Shown here: positions 8,243 through 16,128 of the stretch, in pieces
How positions within the stretch are numbered: position 1 is the stretch's first letter
Layout: the number at the start of each line of letters is the position of its first letter
NCBI GenBank assembly: GCA_020050435.1
Contig: JAGVKQ010000017.1
Location: 62,001-126,000, forward strand
Source: Candidatus Caenarcanales bacterium
GTDB taxonomy: Bacteria; Cyanobacteriota; Vampirovibrionia; 2-02-FULL-35-15
Direction of reading: 5' to 3'
DNA length: 64,000 nucleotides
The notes under the pieces: generated by a model
Told to the model about the DNA's origin: nothing
Database searches by the model: none
The model's input: only the letters and a program-made list of their open reading frames with translations
Program-made: the position numbers and the translations under genes

Positions 8243-8842
8243 TTAAGCCTTTATTCTTTGCAAAAGCATCATTCCGATAATGTTATTAACTACATGTGCC
8301 ACGATTGTAATCCAGAGATTTCCATAGTATAGAAAAAGCCACGCTAAAAAAGCTCCACTAGCGGTAGCCCAAATAGCATAAATCCAGACCTTACCTTCTT
8401 TCCCAGTAGGGACATGTAAAAGTCCAAAAGCCAAGCTGGATGGAATAATTCCAATCTTAACTGCAAGCAACCCTCTAAAAAACACCTCTTCACAAAATCC
8501 TGAAACCATTGAAACTAGAAGAATGTCAGCAGGTTTTAAAAGTTTAATAATGGGAGATAACGCTTCTTCAAAAAAGAAAACAAGATTCTCAAACATCTTA
8601 TTCTTCTCTTTAAACTTTTTAGCAAATCTATAAAAGCCATAGCCACTAAAAGCCAATACAATTGCTATACCAACTCCGTAGACAAATAAGATTGGATTAA
8701 AAGAAAGAAATTTTATTATGTTGTCTTTAGGAGAAATCAATATCCAAATCATTGAAATCACAAGAATAAAGGACTGAGGAAGAAGAAGCATCCATATTGC
8801 ACTATCTCTAGTTATACTTAATTGAAGATTATTTTTTTCCAT
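8243..8842 (-). CDS. CPBP family intramembrane metalloprotease
   Basis: A membrane protease of the CAAX/CPBP (Abi) family, with active-site motifs buried in the membrane. The family signature is clear: motif 1 EEVFFRGLL (near residue 118-126), motif 2 FGLLHVP with its His, and motif 3 HVVNNIIG near the C-terminus. Several hydrophobic helices (residues 14-34, 45-70 and after 100) fit a 5-6 span protein of 199 aa. It is the last gene of the rimP-to-truB minus-strand run, with its ATG only two bases after the truB stop. Context gives no substrate; bacterial members act in processing or bacteriocin self-immunity. Confidence 0.85.
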   Translation of the reverse strand: MEKNNLQLSITRDSAIWMLLLPQSFILVISMIWILISPKDNIIKFLSFNPILFVYGVGIAIVLAFSGYGFYRFAKKFKEKNKMFENLVFFFEEALSPIIKLLKPADILLVSMVSGFCEEVFFRGLLAVKIGIIPSSLAFGLLHVPTGKEGKVWIYAIWATASGAFLAWLFLYYGNLWITIVAHVVNNIIGMMLLQRIKA

Positions 8843-8844
8843 TT

Positions 8845-9735
8845 TTACAATTGATTGAAAACTTTTTTAGGTTTTATGTATCCGTCTTCAATAAATCCTA
8901 TAGCTATAAGCTTATCATCAGAAGTTAACAATTGAACTGTTTTTAAAGTATCATCATTAAGTTTTTTTTCTAGTTTTATCTGCCTGCCATGAAAAATATC
9001 ATTTTCATTGTCTTTATTTATAATAATTTTTTCAAGCTTTAATAAATTCTGTGGCAATATTAAATGTTTGTTTAAATCAATCTTTTCCAAAGACTCCAAG
9101 CTTAAACTGTCTTCAGAAGAACAAAAATCTCCAATTTGTGTTCTCTTTAAAGATGATAGAACTGCACAGGTATTTAAGCCTTTTCCTAAATCCCTGGCAA
9201 TAGAACGAATATACGTGCCAGAAGAACAATGGATTTGCAATTGTACAAAAATATGCCCTTGTAAAGACTTGCCGTGGCAAGTCTCTGCTATCGCATATAT
9301 TTCTACTTCTTTCTCTTGGACATCATCTAATGTGATTTTATTTTCTCTAGCTAAATCATAGGCTCTTTCTCCATTTATATGAATAGCTGAATATATGGGA
9401 GGCTTTTGTTTGATTTTTCCTTGGAATTTTTTTAACTCTACTGTTATTTTCTCTACATCCAAATCAATATTTTCTTCTCTTAAGATCTTACCTGTTATAT
9501 CATCTGTATCTGTTTCAATGCCAAACAATACTTCCCCTATATATTTTTTATCACTGGGAAGATATTCAAACAATCTTGTAGCTTCATTTAAACCTATTAT
9601 TAAAACACCCTCTGCAAAAGGATCTAAAGTCCCACTATGTCCTACTCTTTTTATGCCAAGCTTTCTTCTAACAATAGCTATAACATCATGTGATGTCATT
9701 CCTTTAGGTTTATAAATATTTAAGAAACCAAACAT
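8845..9735 (-). CDS. truB: tRNA pseudouridine-55 synthase
   Basis: Converts U55 in the T-loop of tRNAs to pseudouridine. The N-terminus NIYKPKGMTSHDVI and the catalytic motif GHSGTLDPFAEGVL (catalytic Asp38) are intact, and SSGTYIRSIARDLG (about 171-184) is the conserved C-terminal part of the catalytic domain. Residues about 150-160 (AETCHGKSLQG) interrupt the usual loop between conserved strands; they are encoded by a palindromic repeat at 9261-9288 read through in frame. The C-terminal PUA-like region is present. It follows rbfA by 14 bases on the same strand. No distinct Shine-Dalgarno precedes the ATG. Confidence 0.95.
   Translation of the reverse strand: MFGFLNIYKPKGMTSHDVIAIVRRKLGIKRVGHSGTLDPFAEGVLIIGLNEATRLFEYLPSDKKYIGEVLFGIETDTDDITGKILREENIDLDVEKITVELKKFQGKIKQKPPIYSAIHINGERAYDLARENKITLDDVQEKEVEIYAIAETCHGKSLQGHIFVQLQIHCSSGTYIRSIARDLGKGLNTCAVLSSLKRTQIGDFCSSEDSLSLESLEKIDLNKHLILPQNLLKLEKIIINKDNENDIFHGRQIKLEKKLNDDTLKTVQLLTSDDKLIAIGFIEDGYIKPKKVFNQL
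9261..9288. repeat. Palindromic repeat embedded in truB
   Basis: AGACTTGCC (9265-9273) and GGCAAGTCT (9276-9284) are perfect inverted arms around GT, and the outer bases GTA/TGC extend the pairing. It codes for about nine in-frame residues (AETCHGKSL) in a surface loop of TruB. The motif resembles intergenic palindromes seen in cyanobacteria-like genomes. Confidence 0.7.
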
Positions 9736-9749
9736 ATCTTTAAAAAGCG

Positions 9750-10109
9750 TTAGATTTCATTTCTACTAATTTTATCCAGAAGTTCTGTAATTCTTTGTCC
9801 TTCTTCCAGAGAATCATCTAATTTAAATATCATTTCAGGAGCAGATCTAATTCCTAATCTTCTACATATTTCACCACGTAAAAAACCTGTAGCATCATGA
9901 AGAGCTGCAAGTGTACCAATTTTTTGAGATTCCTCTCCAAAGACACTAAAGAAGACTTTTACATTTCGTAAATCACCGGACACATCTACATGTGTAATAG
10001 TTACAAGCCCGCCAATTCTATCGTCTTTAAGATCACCTCTCTGAATCATATCAGCTAGTTCTCTTTTAATTTGTTGTCCAATTCTATCTGATCTATTAAA
10101 TGATTTCAT
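9750..10109 (-). CDS. rbfA: 30S ribosome-binding factor A
   Basis: Binds the 30S subunit and helps late 16S rRNA maturation. The 119-aa protein has the family's single KH-like fold: DRIGQQIKRELADMIQRG at the start, VTITHVDVSGDLRNVKVFFSVFG in the centre and LGIRSAPEMIFKLDDSLEEG at the C-terminal end. Length is typical. It lies between infB and truB on the minus strand, as in many bacteria. The 53-base gap to infB is filled largely by a perfect 30-base palindrome. The start at ATG 10109 has only a weak GGGAAA upstream. Confidence 0.95.
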   Translation of the reverse strand: MKSFNRSDRIGQQIKRELADMIQRGDLKDDRIGGLVTITHVDVSGDLRNVKVFFSVFGEESQKIGTLAALHDATGFLRGEICRRLGIRSAPEMIFKLDDSLEEGQRITELLDKISRNEI

Positions 10110-10122
10110 AATATTTCCCGTC

Positions 10123-10152
10123 TGTAGAGTCGTAGCGCGCTACGACTCTACA
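10123..10152. repeat. Perfect 30-bp palindrome between infB and rbfA
   Basis: TGTAGAGTCGTAGCG (10123-10137) is followed directly by its exact reverse complement (10138-10152). It is of the GTAGAG(A/T)CGTAGC...GCTACG type that I associate with repeats in cyanobacterial genomes. In the transcript it would form a 15-bp hairpin just upstream of rbfA. Confidence 0.8.
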
Positions 10153-10162
10153 AAAACACATT

Positions 10163-12673
10163 CTATAGACTGGTTCTTTCCTTCTCTATAATTGTCCAGC
10201 ATTCTATCTTATCGCCTTCTATGAGATCCTGGAATTTATCAAATGATATTCCACATTCAAAGCCAGTTAGAACTTCTCTTGCATCATCTTTAAACCGTTT
10301 CAGGTTATCAACTTTACCTTCAAAAACAAGTTTACTATCTCTAAAGACCCTAGCAATTTGATTTCTTTGGATTTTACCTTCAAGAACATAAGAGCCTGCA
10401 ATTTTACTTCCTTTACCAAAAGTAAATATCTGGCGAACCTCTGCAACCCCAAGTTTGACTTCTTCTTTTTCAGGTTCAAGTAAACCAAGTACTGCTTTTT
10501 CTAAATCTTCAGTAATCTTATAAATAATTTCATAGATCCTAATGTCTACACCTTGATCTTGAGCTGCTTTCATAGCATTCGTATCTGCAGACACATGGAA
10601 ACCAATAACAATGGCTTTTGTACTTGCAGCAAGGTTAATATCATTTTCAGAGATATTTCCACTACCAACATGCATAGGTCTTACAAGAACATCAGCAGTA
10701 GATAATTTCATTACTTCACTAGCAATGGCTTCAGCTGAACCTTGAACGTCAGCTTTAATAATAACTTTAAGCTCTTGCAATTGACCTTCTCTAACCTTAC
10801 ATGCAAAATCTATAAGTCCATAAGTTTCATGTTTTTCTTGTTGTTTTAATTTGTTCTTAGATGCTATTTCTTTAGCTTCCTGATAGGTCTTATAAACCTG
10901 AAAAACATCCCCTGCTTGTGGCACATCAGGTAAACCAATGATTTCTACAGGAAATGAAGGAGGTGCTTCAAGAACTTCTTTTCCATGATCATTAAACATC
11001 GCTCTTACACGACCAGCTACAGTACCAGCTACCAAACAATCACCTTTCTTTAAAGTACCGTTTTGTACTAATAAGTGTGCAATCGGTCCTCTTTCTTTTG
11101 AAAGTTCTGCTTCAATTACTGCACCTGTTGCTTCTGCCTTTGGATTTGCTCTAAGTTTTGCCTGCAATTCAGCATCAGCAACAAGTGTAATTTTTGTTAA
11201 AAGATCATCTAAATTTTCTCTCTTCTTTGCACTTATTTTTGAACAAACTGTTTTTCCGCCATAATCTTCTACAAGTAAATCATGTTCAGTAAGTTGTCCT
11301 AAAACTTTATCTGGCTGTGCTCCTTCTTTATCTATCTTATTCATAGCAATAACAATAGGCACACCTGCTGCTTTAGCATGATTAATAGCTTCAATAGTCT
11401 GTGGCATTACACCATCATCTGCAGCAACAACAAGAATAGCAATGTCAGTAACCTGAGCACCACGAGCACGAAGTGCAGTAAAAGCTTCATGACCTGGGGT
11501 ATCTAAAAATGTAATTAATCTTTTATTACCATCATAGTCAACAACTTCTACCTGATAAGCACCAATATGCTGAGTAATTCCACCTGATTCTTGATCAGTA
11601 ATTTTAAACTTTGTTTCTCTAATAGCATCAAGTAAGCTTGTTTTACCATGATCAACGTGACCCATAATAGTAACAACTGGTGGTCTTGGAATAAGATCTT
11701 CATCTAATTCCTGAGAAATATCTGCTCTAAGTGAAACTTCCTCTTTTTCAATTTCCGTAATAACTTCATATCCAAGAGACTTTGCACTTTCTACAGCTAC
11801 TTCAAGCTCAACAGTTTGGTTAACTGTTCTCATTACTCCTCTAGTAAAAAGTAATTTAACAACCTCTGTCTCAGGCATTGATAATTTTTCAGCAAATTGT
11901 TTTACTGTAAGCGCTGAGGTAATAATTATAGATGTAGGTTTTTCTACAGTAGCTACTTGAGATTCTCTTTTTTCTTTTTCTCTATTACTGTTATTGTTGT
12001 TGTTTTGTTTATCAGCACCACCTCTACGAGTCGGTCTTTTAGACCTACCCATCATTGATGGCATCACTGTAGGTTTGGCCACTCTAAATGGTTGAATTGT
12101 TGTTGGTGTATCTTTTCTTAATTCTCTTGGGGATGAGCTAGGTGGCAATGGTTTAATTTCTGGAACCTTAGGTTCAATTTTTTGAGGTTGAACTTCAGGT
12201 GGGGGACTTTGTACAACTTGTTGTGCTGCTTGTTCTATTGCCTGTTGTTCTAATTGTTGTTGTGCTAATGCTGCTGCTTGAATTTCTTCTTCTGTAAGCT
12301 GAGGGGTTGGCTTAATTCTTCTTACTATTATTATTTGTTTTTTTTGTGGGACTACAGGGACTTCAGGTGCCTGAGACTTTGTGCTTTTTCCTGGTTTCAC
12401 TTTCTTTTCTGAGTGAATTCCTCTGAGTTCTTGAATTACAGCTTCATAATCTTTAGTATAGCCATGTCCAATAAGAGAAGAAACTATACTTTTAACTTGT
12501 CCTTCTTCTATAGAGCTTGAAGCACTTTTAACTGCTAAACTTTGTCCCTCACAAATAGAAACAATAACTTTTGTAAGTTCAGATTGCTTTTGTTTAATTG
12601 CTTTTAAATCTTCTCCCTCTGGATTGATATAAATATGAACCAAATCATATATCCTATATTTAGTTAAACTCAT
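10163..12673 (-). CDS. infB: Translation initiation factor IF-2
   Basis: A GTPase that places fMet-tRNA on the 30S subunit and promotes subunit joining. Residues 1 to about 235 form the variable N-terminal region, including a Pro/Gln/Ala-rich linker and a basic stretch (RSKRPTRRGGADKQ). An IF2_N domain follows (TVKQFAEKLSMPETEVVKLL). The G domain shows GHVDHGKT (337-344), GGITQHIGAY, DTPGHEAF, NKID and SAKKREN. Domains II-IV continue to the end; total 836 aa. The ATG overlaps the ylxR stop as TAATG, indicating translational coupling. It is the core of the rimP-nusA-ylxR-infB-rbfA-truB operon. Confidence 0.97.
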   Translation of the reverse strand: MSLTKYRIYDLVHIYINPEGEDLKAIKQKQSELTKVIVSICEGQSLAVKSASSSIEEGQVKSIVSSLIGHGYTKDYEAVIQELRGIHSEKKVKPGKSTKSQAPEVPVVPQKKQIIIVRRIKPTPQLTEEEIQAAALAQQQLEQQAIEQAAQQVVQSPPPEVQPQKIEPKVPEIKPLPPSSSPRELRKDTPTTIQPFRVAKPTVMPSMMGRSKRPTRRGGADKQNNNNNSNREKEKRESQVATVEKPTSIIITSALTVKQFAEKLSMPETEVVKLLFTRGVMRTVNQTVELEVAVESAKSLGYEVITEIEKEEVSLRADISQELDEDLIPRPPVVTIMGHVDHGKTSLLDAIRETKFKITDQESGGITQHIGAYQVEVVDYDGNKRLITFLDTPGHEAFTALRARGAQVTDIAILVVAADDGVMPQTIEAINHAKAAGVPIVIAMNKIDKEGAQPDKVLGQLTEHDLLVEDYGGKTVCSKISAKKRENLDDLLTKITLVADAELQAKLRANPKAEATGAVIEAELSKERGPIAHLLVQNGTLKKGDCLVAGTVAGRVRAMFNDHGKEVLEAPPSFPVEIIGLPDVPQAGDVFQVYKTYQEAKEIASKNKLKQQEKHETYGLIDFACKVREGQLQELKVIIKADVQGSAEAIASEVMKLSTADVLVRPMHVGSGNISENDINLAASTKAIVIGFHVSADTNAMKAAQDQGVDIRIYEIIYKITEDLEKAVLGLLEPEKEEVKLGVAEVRQIFTFGKGSKIAGSYVLEGKIQRNQIARVFRDSKLVFEGKVDNLKRFKDDAREVLTGFECGISFDKFQDLIEGDKIECWTIIEKERTSL

Positions 12674-12969
12674 TATGCTGCTTCCTCCTTAGCTAAGGGG
12701 GCAAAGCCTATTAGCCTATCTATTGTTATTTCATGCGATTTAACCTTTAACATTTTTTCAATTTTCTTTGCTTTTACAGCAAGCTCTAAACAAGAAGGAT
12801 TTTTGCAAAGATAAACCGATCTACCTAATTGGTATCTATTAGGATTTAAAATTACTTTAGAGGAAGAAGAAGGATCATTAACTTTAACAATACGTACAAA
12901 ATGTTCTCTTGGAAACTGATTCCTACAAGAAATACACTGTCTGATTGGTTTTTTATTGTTAACGACTAT
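12673..12969 (-). CDS. ylxR: YlxR-family (DUF448) protein with no canonical start codon
   Basis: A small RNA-binding-like protein normally found between nusA and infB. The frame reads KKPIRQCISCRNQFPREHFV near its start and LGRSVYLCKNPSCLELAVKA later, matching the YlxR CxxC...GRSxYxC pattern, and stops at 12673 overlapping the infB ATG. Between the in-frame upstream stop and the first conserved residues there is no ATG, GTG or TTG. The only near-cognate is ATA at 12967-12969, just after GGAGGG. An out-of-frame ATG GAG GGA TAG lies immediately upstream. Translation may start at ATA or another non-standard codon, be reached by reinitiation or frameshift, or the sequence may contain an indel. 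Confidence 0.8.
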   Translation of the reverse strand: MVVNNKKPIRQCISCRNQFPREHFVRIVKVNDPSSSSKVILNPNRYQLGRSVYLCKNPSCLELAVKAKKIEKMLKVKSHEITIDRLIGFAPLAKEEAA

Positions 12970-13004
12970 CCCTCCATTTGTACTACCTCTTTATTTAGAC
13001 CTTT

Positions 13005-14201
13005 TTATACTTCTGCTTGAACTTCTGCAGTGGGTGTAACTTCTGCTATTTCTGCTGTTTCTTCTTTTTTATCCTTTTGATCTAGAACAACTTTTGTTGT
13101 TGCACCTACACCAAATGGCTGCCCTTTAATTTGGCTTTCACTTCTTATATCAATTTTCCATTCAGATAGCTTAGCTGCAAGTCTTACATTCTGACCATTT
13201 CTACCAATTGCTAAACTTAGCTGATCATCAGGAACTATAACTTCTGCACGTCTACCTTGTGGATCATCGTACAAAGCTACAGTTGTAATTCTAGCAGGGC
13301 TAAGAGCATTTGAAATAAAGTCTATAGGATCTGCCGAAAAACGAATAATATCAATTTTTTCATTCTTCAACTCACTGACTACATTCTGTATTCTTGCTCC
13401 TCTACTACCAATACAAGCACCAACTGGATCAATATCAGCATCGTTAGAATGTACAGCAATCTTTGTTCTATATCCTGCTTCTCTTGCTATAGCTTTAATT
13501 TCTACGGTACCGTCATCAATTTCAGGAACTTCAAGCTCAAACATTTCTTTAACAAGCTCTTCATTAGTATGAGAAACAATAACGGTAGGAACTCTACCTG
13601 AATCTTTTAACTCTTTCACATAGACTCTAATTCTTGAACCAACTTTATATGTTTCACCTGGAAGCTGTTCTCTAGGTGGAATATGTCCTTCAAAACGCCC
13701 AAGGTCAACAACTACATTTGGTTTTCCATTGTTTAAGATTTCAATTCTCTTAATTTGACCAGTCATCATTGTGCCTTGACGGCCAACAAACTCTTGTTTT
13801 ACTAAATCTTTTTCAGCTTCTCTTAAGCGCTGAGTCATGATTTGCTTAGCAGCCTGAGCAGCAATTCTTCCATATTCAGCAAAGTCATCTGGAGTTACAT
13901 CTAACTCAAGGATTTCGCCTAGTTCTACATCATCAAGCATTTCTTTTGCTTCAGCAATAGAAATTTCTCTGTGTTCATTGACAACAATTTCAACAACTGT
14001 TTTAGGTGCAAAGATTCCAATCTCGCCAGTAGATTCATCAAACTGAGTATGTACACCATCTACGTTATGATCAGGAATTCTTTTTTTATAAGCAGCCAAT
14101 ATTGCATCGCAGATAGCATTAATAAATACCTGCTTTGGTATATTTCTTTCGCTCTCTAACTGTTCTGCTGCTTCAAGCAGTTGGGTACCAATTTTATACA
14201 C
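13005..14201 (-). CDS. nusA: Transcription termination/antitermination protein NusA
   Basis: Binds RNA polymerase and modulates pausing, termination and antitermination. The N-terminal RNAP-binding domain occupies about 1-125, an S1 domain follows (FVGRQGTMMTGQIKRIE... VDLGRFEGHIPPREQLPGE), then two KH domains with DPVGACIGSRGARIQNVVSE and LSLAIGRNGQNVRLAAKLSE. The acidic repeats found in gammaproteobacteria are absent and the C-terminus is a short Thr/Glu/Ala tail, giving 398 aa. The start is GTG, well supported by AGGAGG at 14206-14211 on the complement. It follows rimP by ten bases. Confidence 0.96.
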   Translation of the reverse strand: MYKIGTQLLEAAEQLESERNIPKQVFINAICDAILAAYKKRIPDHNVDGVHTQFDESTGEIGIFAPKTVVEIVVNEHREISIAEAKEMLDDVELGEILELDVTPDDFAEYGRIAAQAAKQIMTQRLREAEKDLVKQEFVGRQGTMMTGQIKRIEILNNGKPNVVVDLGRFEGHIPPREQLPGETYKVGSRIRVYVKELKDSGRVPTVIVSHTNEELVKEMFELEVPEIDDGTVEIKAIAREAGYRTKIAVHSNDADIDPVGACIGSRGARIQNVVSELKNEKIDIIRFSADPIDFISNALSPARITTVALYDDPQGRRAEVIVPDDQLSLAIGRNGQNVRLAAKLSEWKIDIRSESQIKGQPFGVGATTKVVLDQKDKKEETAEIAEVTPTAEVQAEV

Positions 14202-14211
14202 AATATTCCTC

Positions 14212-14610
14212 CTAAGAATTAACTACTAAATCTAAACCTTTAACTGAAAATTCATGAACAGTTTCATTTCTATCAAAACATTCTGCAGGTATGGAAAGAC
14301 GTTCCAGTGGAACATCTACACCTGGACTTTGCACTTCTAAGCTATAAGGGAAATCAATTTTATTGTCTTCATCTAGCTCATTATTCACGGCTCTACTAAC
14401 GACTTCACAATCATCAAGATTTATAATTCTATCTTCATGTGAAATTGTTATACGTAAATAGTCAAAGCCACTTTCTCTTTCAAACTTTGCTGACTCTAAG
14501 TTAAAACCAAGGCTGCAAACTATTTTCTTAAACATAGGATTTAATCTTTCCAAATGCCAAGAAAATTGCTCTTCAGTTGCTTTAATGTTTTTTTCTTTCT
14601 TTTTTCCCAT
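14212..14610 (-). CDS. rimP: Ribosome maturation factor RimP, short C-terminus
   Basis: Needed for 30S assembly; its gene normally precedes nusA, as here. The N-terminal RimP domain is visible: LGFNLESAKFERESGFDYLRITI, then DDCEVVSRAVNNELDEDN and SLEVQSPGVDVPLE. The family C-terminal SH3-like domain usually gives about 150-160 aa; here only about 30 residues follow the SPG motif before the stop at 14212, for a total of 132 aa. The protein may be naturally shortened or have a diverged second domain. The N-terminus is Lys-rich. No Shine-Dalgarno is obvious. A terminator for the preceding minus-strand unit lies just upstream. Confidence 0.88.
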   Translation of the reverse strand: MGKKKEKNIKATEEQFSWHLERLNPMFKKIVCSLGFNLESAKFERESGFDYLRITISHEDRIINLDDCEVVSRAVNNELDEDNKIDFPYSLEVQSPGVDVPLERLSIPAECFDRNETVHEFSVKGLDLVVNS

Positions 14611-14621
14611 ATATACTATCT

Positions 14622-14651
14622 GAAAAAGAAAGCGAGGTTTTTTGACCTCGC
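14622..14651 (-). terminator. Intrinsic terminator between the membrane-protein gene and rimP
   Basis: On the minus strand GCGAGGT pairs with ACCTCGC around a CAAAAA loop (14632-14651), followed by TTTCTTTTTC. It separates the secE-nusG-membrane protein unit from the rimP operon. Confidence 0.75.
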
Positions 14652-14725
14652 CTTCTTGGGCTTAATTTACATTAATATTTTACCACGTAGAAGAGGGTAA
14701 ACAACACAGCTTTCAGTATAGACAT

Positions 14726-15073
14726 TTAGCTCTTAGACAATAAGCTTTTGGTTAAGGCTAAGCCCATTTTAAAACCCTTAAAAATATTATATTTCCCAAT
14801 TAAAAAAGGCTTGGTTAAAGAAAAGATATCTGAAGAAGTAATCTTCCTTGCACCAATTAATTTTTGAAAAGTTGAATTATATGCAGAAAGCTCTCCTAAA
14901 AAAGGAGAAAAACTTGTTAAAGCTGCTCTAACTCCTTGATTAAAAGCTATTTCAGAATTTCTTAAAGCAATATAAATCTTCCTGCTAAAAACAATAATTG
15001 ATAAACAAAGAAGAATAAATACCCAAAGAAAAATGAGTACTAGTATTTTTGCAAAGAAGTAAAATTCAAGCAT
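14726..15073 (-). CDS. Hypothetical membrane-anchored protein, 115 aa
   Basis: Not recognised. One long hydrophobic segment (about residues 5-30, AKILVLIFLWVFILLCLSII) would anchor the N-terminus in the membrane. The remainder is a basic, amphipathic region with no known motif. It starts six bases after the nusG stop on the same strand and is followed by a clear terminator, so it is probably the last gene of a secE-nusG unit, in the place where rplK-rplA often lies. An exported or membrane quality-control role would only be a guess. Confidence 0.65.
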   Translation of the reverse strand: MLEFYFFAKILVLIFLWVFILLCLSIIVFSRKIYIALRNSEIAFNQGVRAALTSFSPFLGELSAYNSTFQKLIGARKITSSDIFSLTKPFLIGKYNIFKGFKMGLALTKSLLSKS

Positions 15074-15079
15074 AAAAAC

Positions 15080-15667
15080 CTATAGCTTAGCAATTTGATC
15101 AAATGAAAGTTCTACTGGTGTAGATCTTCCGAAAATACTTACAAGAGCTTTAACGGTTTCTCTTTCTTCATTGATTTCAGTAATTTCACCAATAAAGTCT
15201 TCAAACGGCCCTGATTGAATTTTAACTGATTCACCAACGACAACATCAATAACTTTTTTACCTTCTTTTGTCTTGGTAAGAACTTGGCTTTTTCTAAGGA
15301 TTCTTCTTACTTCTGATGGTGGAACTGGAATTGGTTGTTTGTTGGCACCGATAAATCTAGTAACACCAGGCGTATCTCTGACAATTCTCCAGGCTTCATC
15401 TTCCATTATCATTTCAATAAGAACATAGCCAGGAAATTCACGTTCTTTTTTCTCTACTCTTTTTCCTTCTTGGATTTTAGTAATGTCTTTTTCTGGGACA
15501 ATTACATTGAAAATTTTATCGTCTGCATTTAAAGTTTTAATTCTTTTTAAGATATGCTCTTTAACTCTATTTTCATGACCAGAAGCTGTTTGAAGAACAT
15601 ACCAACTTCTAGTAGTAGACTTTTGTATTTTCTGTGTAGTTTTTGCAATGTCTTTTGTTTTTGCCAT
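15080..15667 (-). CDS. nusG: Transcription antitermination factor NusG
   Basis: Binds RNA polymerase through its NGN domain and ribosome S10 or Rho through its KOW domain. The NGN domain is seen in SWYVLQTASGHENRVKEHI and REFPGYVLIEMIMEDEAW; the KOW domain in GESVKIQSGPFEDFIGEIT near the C-terminus. I use ATG 15667 (195 aa), which has AAGGGA seven bases upstream. An in-frame ATG ten codons earlier lies in the palindromic repeat that separates secE and nusG. A basic Lys/Thr-rich tail precedes the NGN domain. No ribosomal protein gene follows. Confidence 0.95.
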   Translation of the reverse strand: MAKTKDIAKTTQKIQKSTTRSWYVLQTASGHENRVKEHILKRIKTLNADDKIFNVIVPEKDITKIQEGKRVEKKEREFPGYVLIEMIMEDEAWRIVRDTPGVTRFIGANKQPIPVPPSEVRRILRKSQVLTKTKEGKKVIDVVVGESVKIQSGPFEDFIGEITEINEERETVKALVSIFGRSTPVELSFDQIAKL

Positions 15668-15686
15668 TATTTTTCCCTTGTTGATT

Positions 15687-15706
15687 AGGCAATTCATGAA
15701 TTGCCT
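15687..15706. repeat. 20-bp perfect palindrome in the secE-nusG spacer
   Basis: AGGCAATTCATGAATTGCCT equals its own reverse complement. It resembles the GGGC(A/G)ATTCATGAAT(T/C)GCCC palindromes that I associate with cyanobacteria-like genomes. In the transcript it would form a hairpin between secE and nusG. Confidence 0.65.
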
Positions 15707-15727
15707 TTACATGAAACGCCTCTACGA

Positions 15728-15976
15728 TTACTTACCCATAAAATAGTTAGCAATAACTTCAAAAATTTTATCAATTACATAAATACTGCCCGTTAAAATG
15801 GCGACAAGTATGATTACAGATATAAATTCCTTTGATACTTGGTCTTTAGTAGGCCAAGAGATCTTAAAAAACTCTGTTTTAACTTCTTTTAAAAACTTAA
15901 TCGGGGAAACTTTTTCACCCTGTGGCTTATTGGCCTCGTCTGCTTGTACTTTCTTTTCTTCCACTACTGTTGCCAT
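15728..15976 (-). CDS. secE: Preprotein translocase subunit SecE
   Basis: A small membrane subunit of the SecYEG channel that clamps SecY. The 82-aa protein has a charged cytoplasmic N-terminus, the signature FLKEVKTEFFKISWPTKDQV (about 29-48) and one transmembrane helix (VIILVAILTGSIYVIDKIF). Length and single span match the short SecE type. AAAGGA precedes the ATG at normal spacing. It is followed by nusG on the same strand, the usual order, with a palindrome between them. tRNA-Trp, which often precedes secE on the same strand, is nearby here but in the opposite orientation. Confidence 0.95.
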   Translation of the reverse strand: MATVVEEKKVQADEANKPQGEKVSPIKFLKEVKTEFFKISWPTKDQVSKEFISVIILVAILTGSIYVIDKIFEVIANYFMGK

Positions 15977-15996
15977 ATTTCCTTTATAAACTAGAA

Positions 15997-16024
15997 GTCA
16001 GAAGCCCTACCTCAGACTTCTGAC
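15997..16024. repeat. Short inverted repeat upstream of secE
   Basis: GTCAGAAG (15997-16004) and CTTCTGAC (16017-16024) flank a 12-base spacer. It lies 20 bases before the secE start and may be part of the interspersed palindromic repeat families or a leader hairpin. Confidence 0.4.
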
Positions 16025-16128
16025 ATTATCAGATAACATTGTAATCTAGGAAAGAGTAAATTTACTTATAAAGACTAATAAAATCAAGAAATAAACTATT
16101 ATTTAGATTTGATAATACAGAACGGGGT

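Noticed and set aside
8243-8842. CPBP protease gene as a bacteriocin immunity gene
   Set aside because: No bacteriocin precursor, transporter or processing gene is nearby; it sits at the end of a housekeeping operon.
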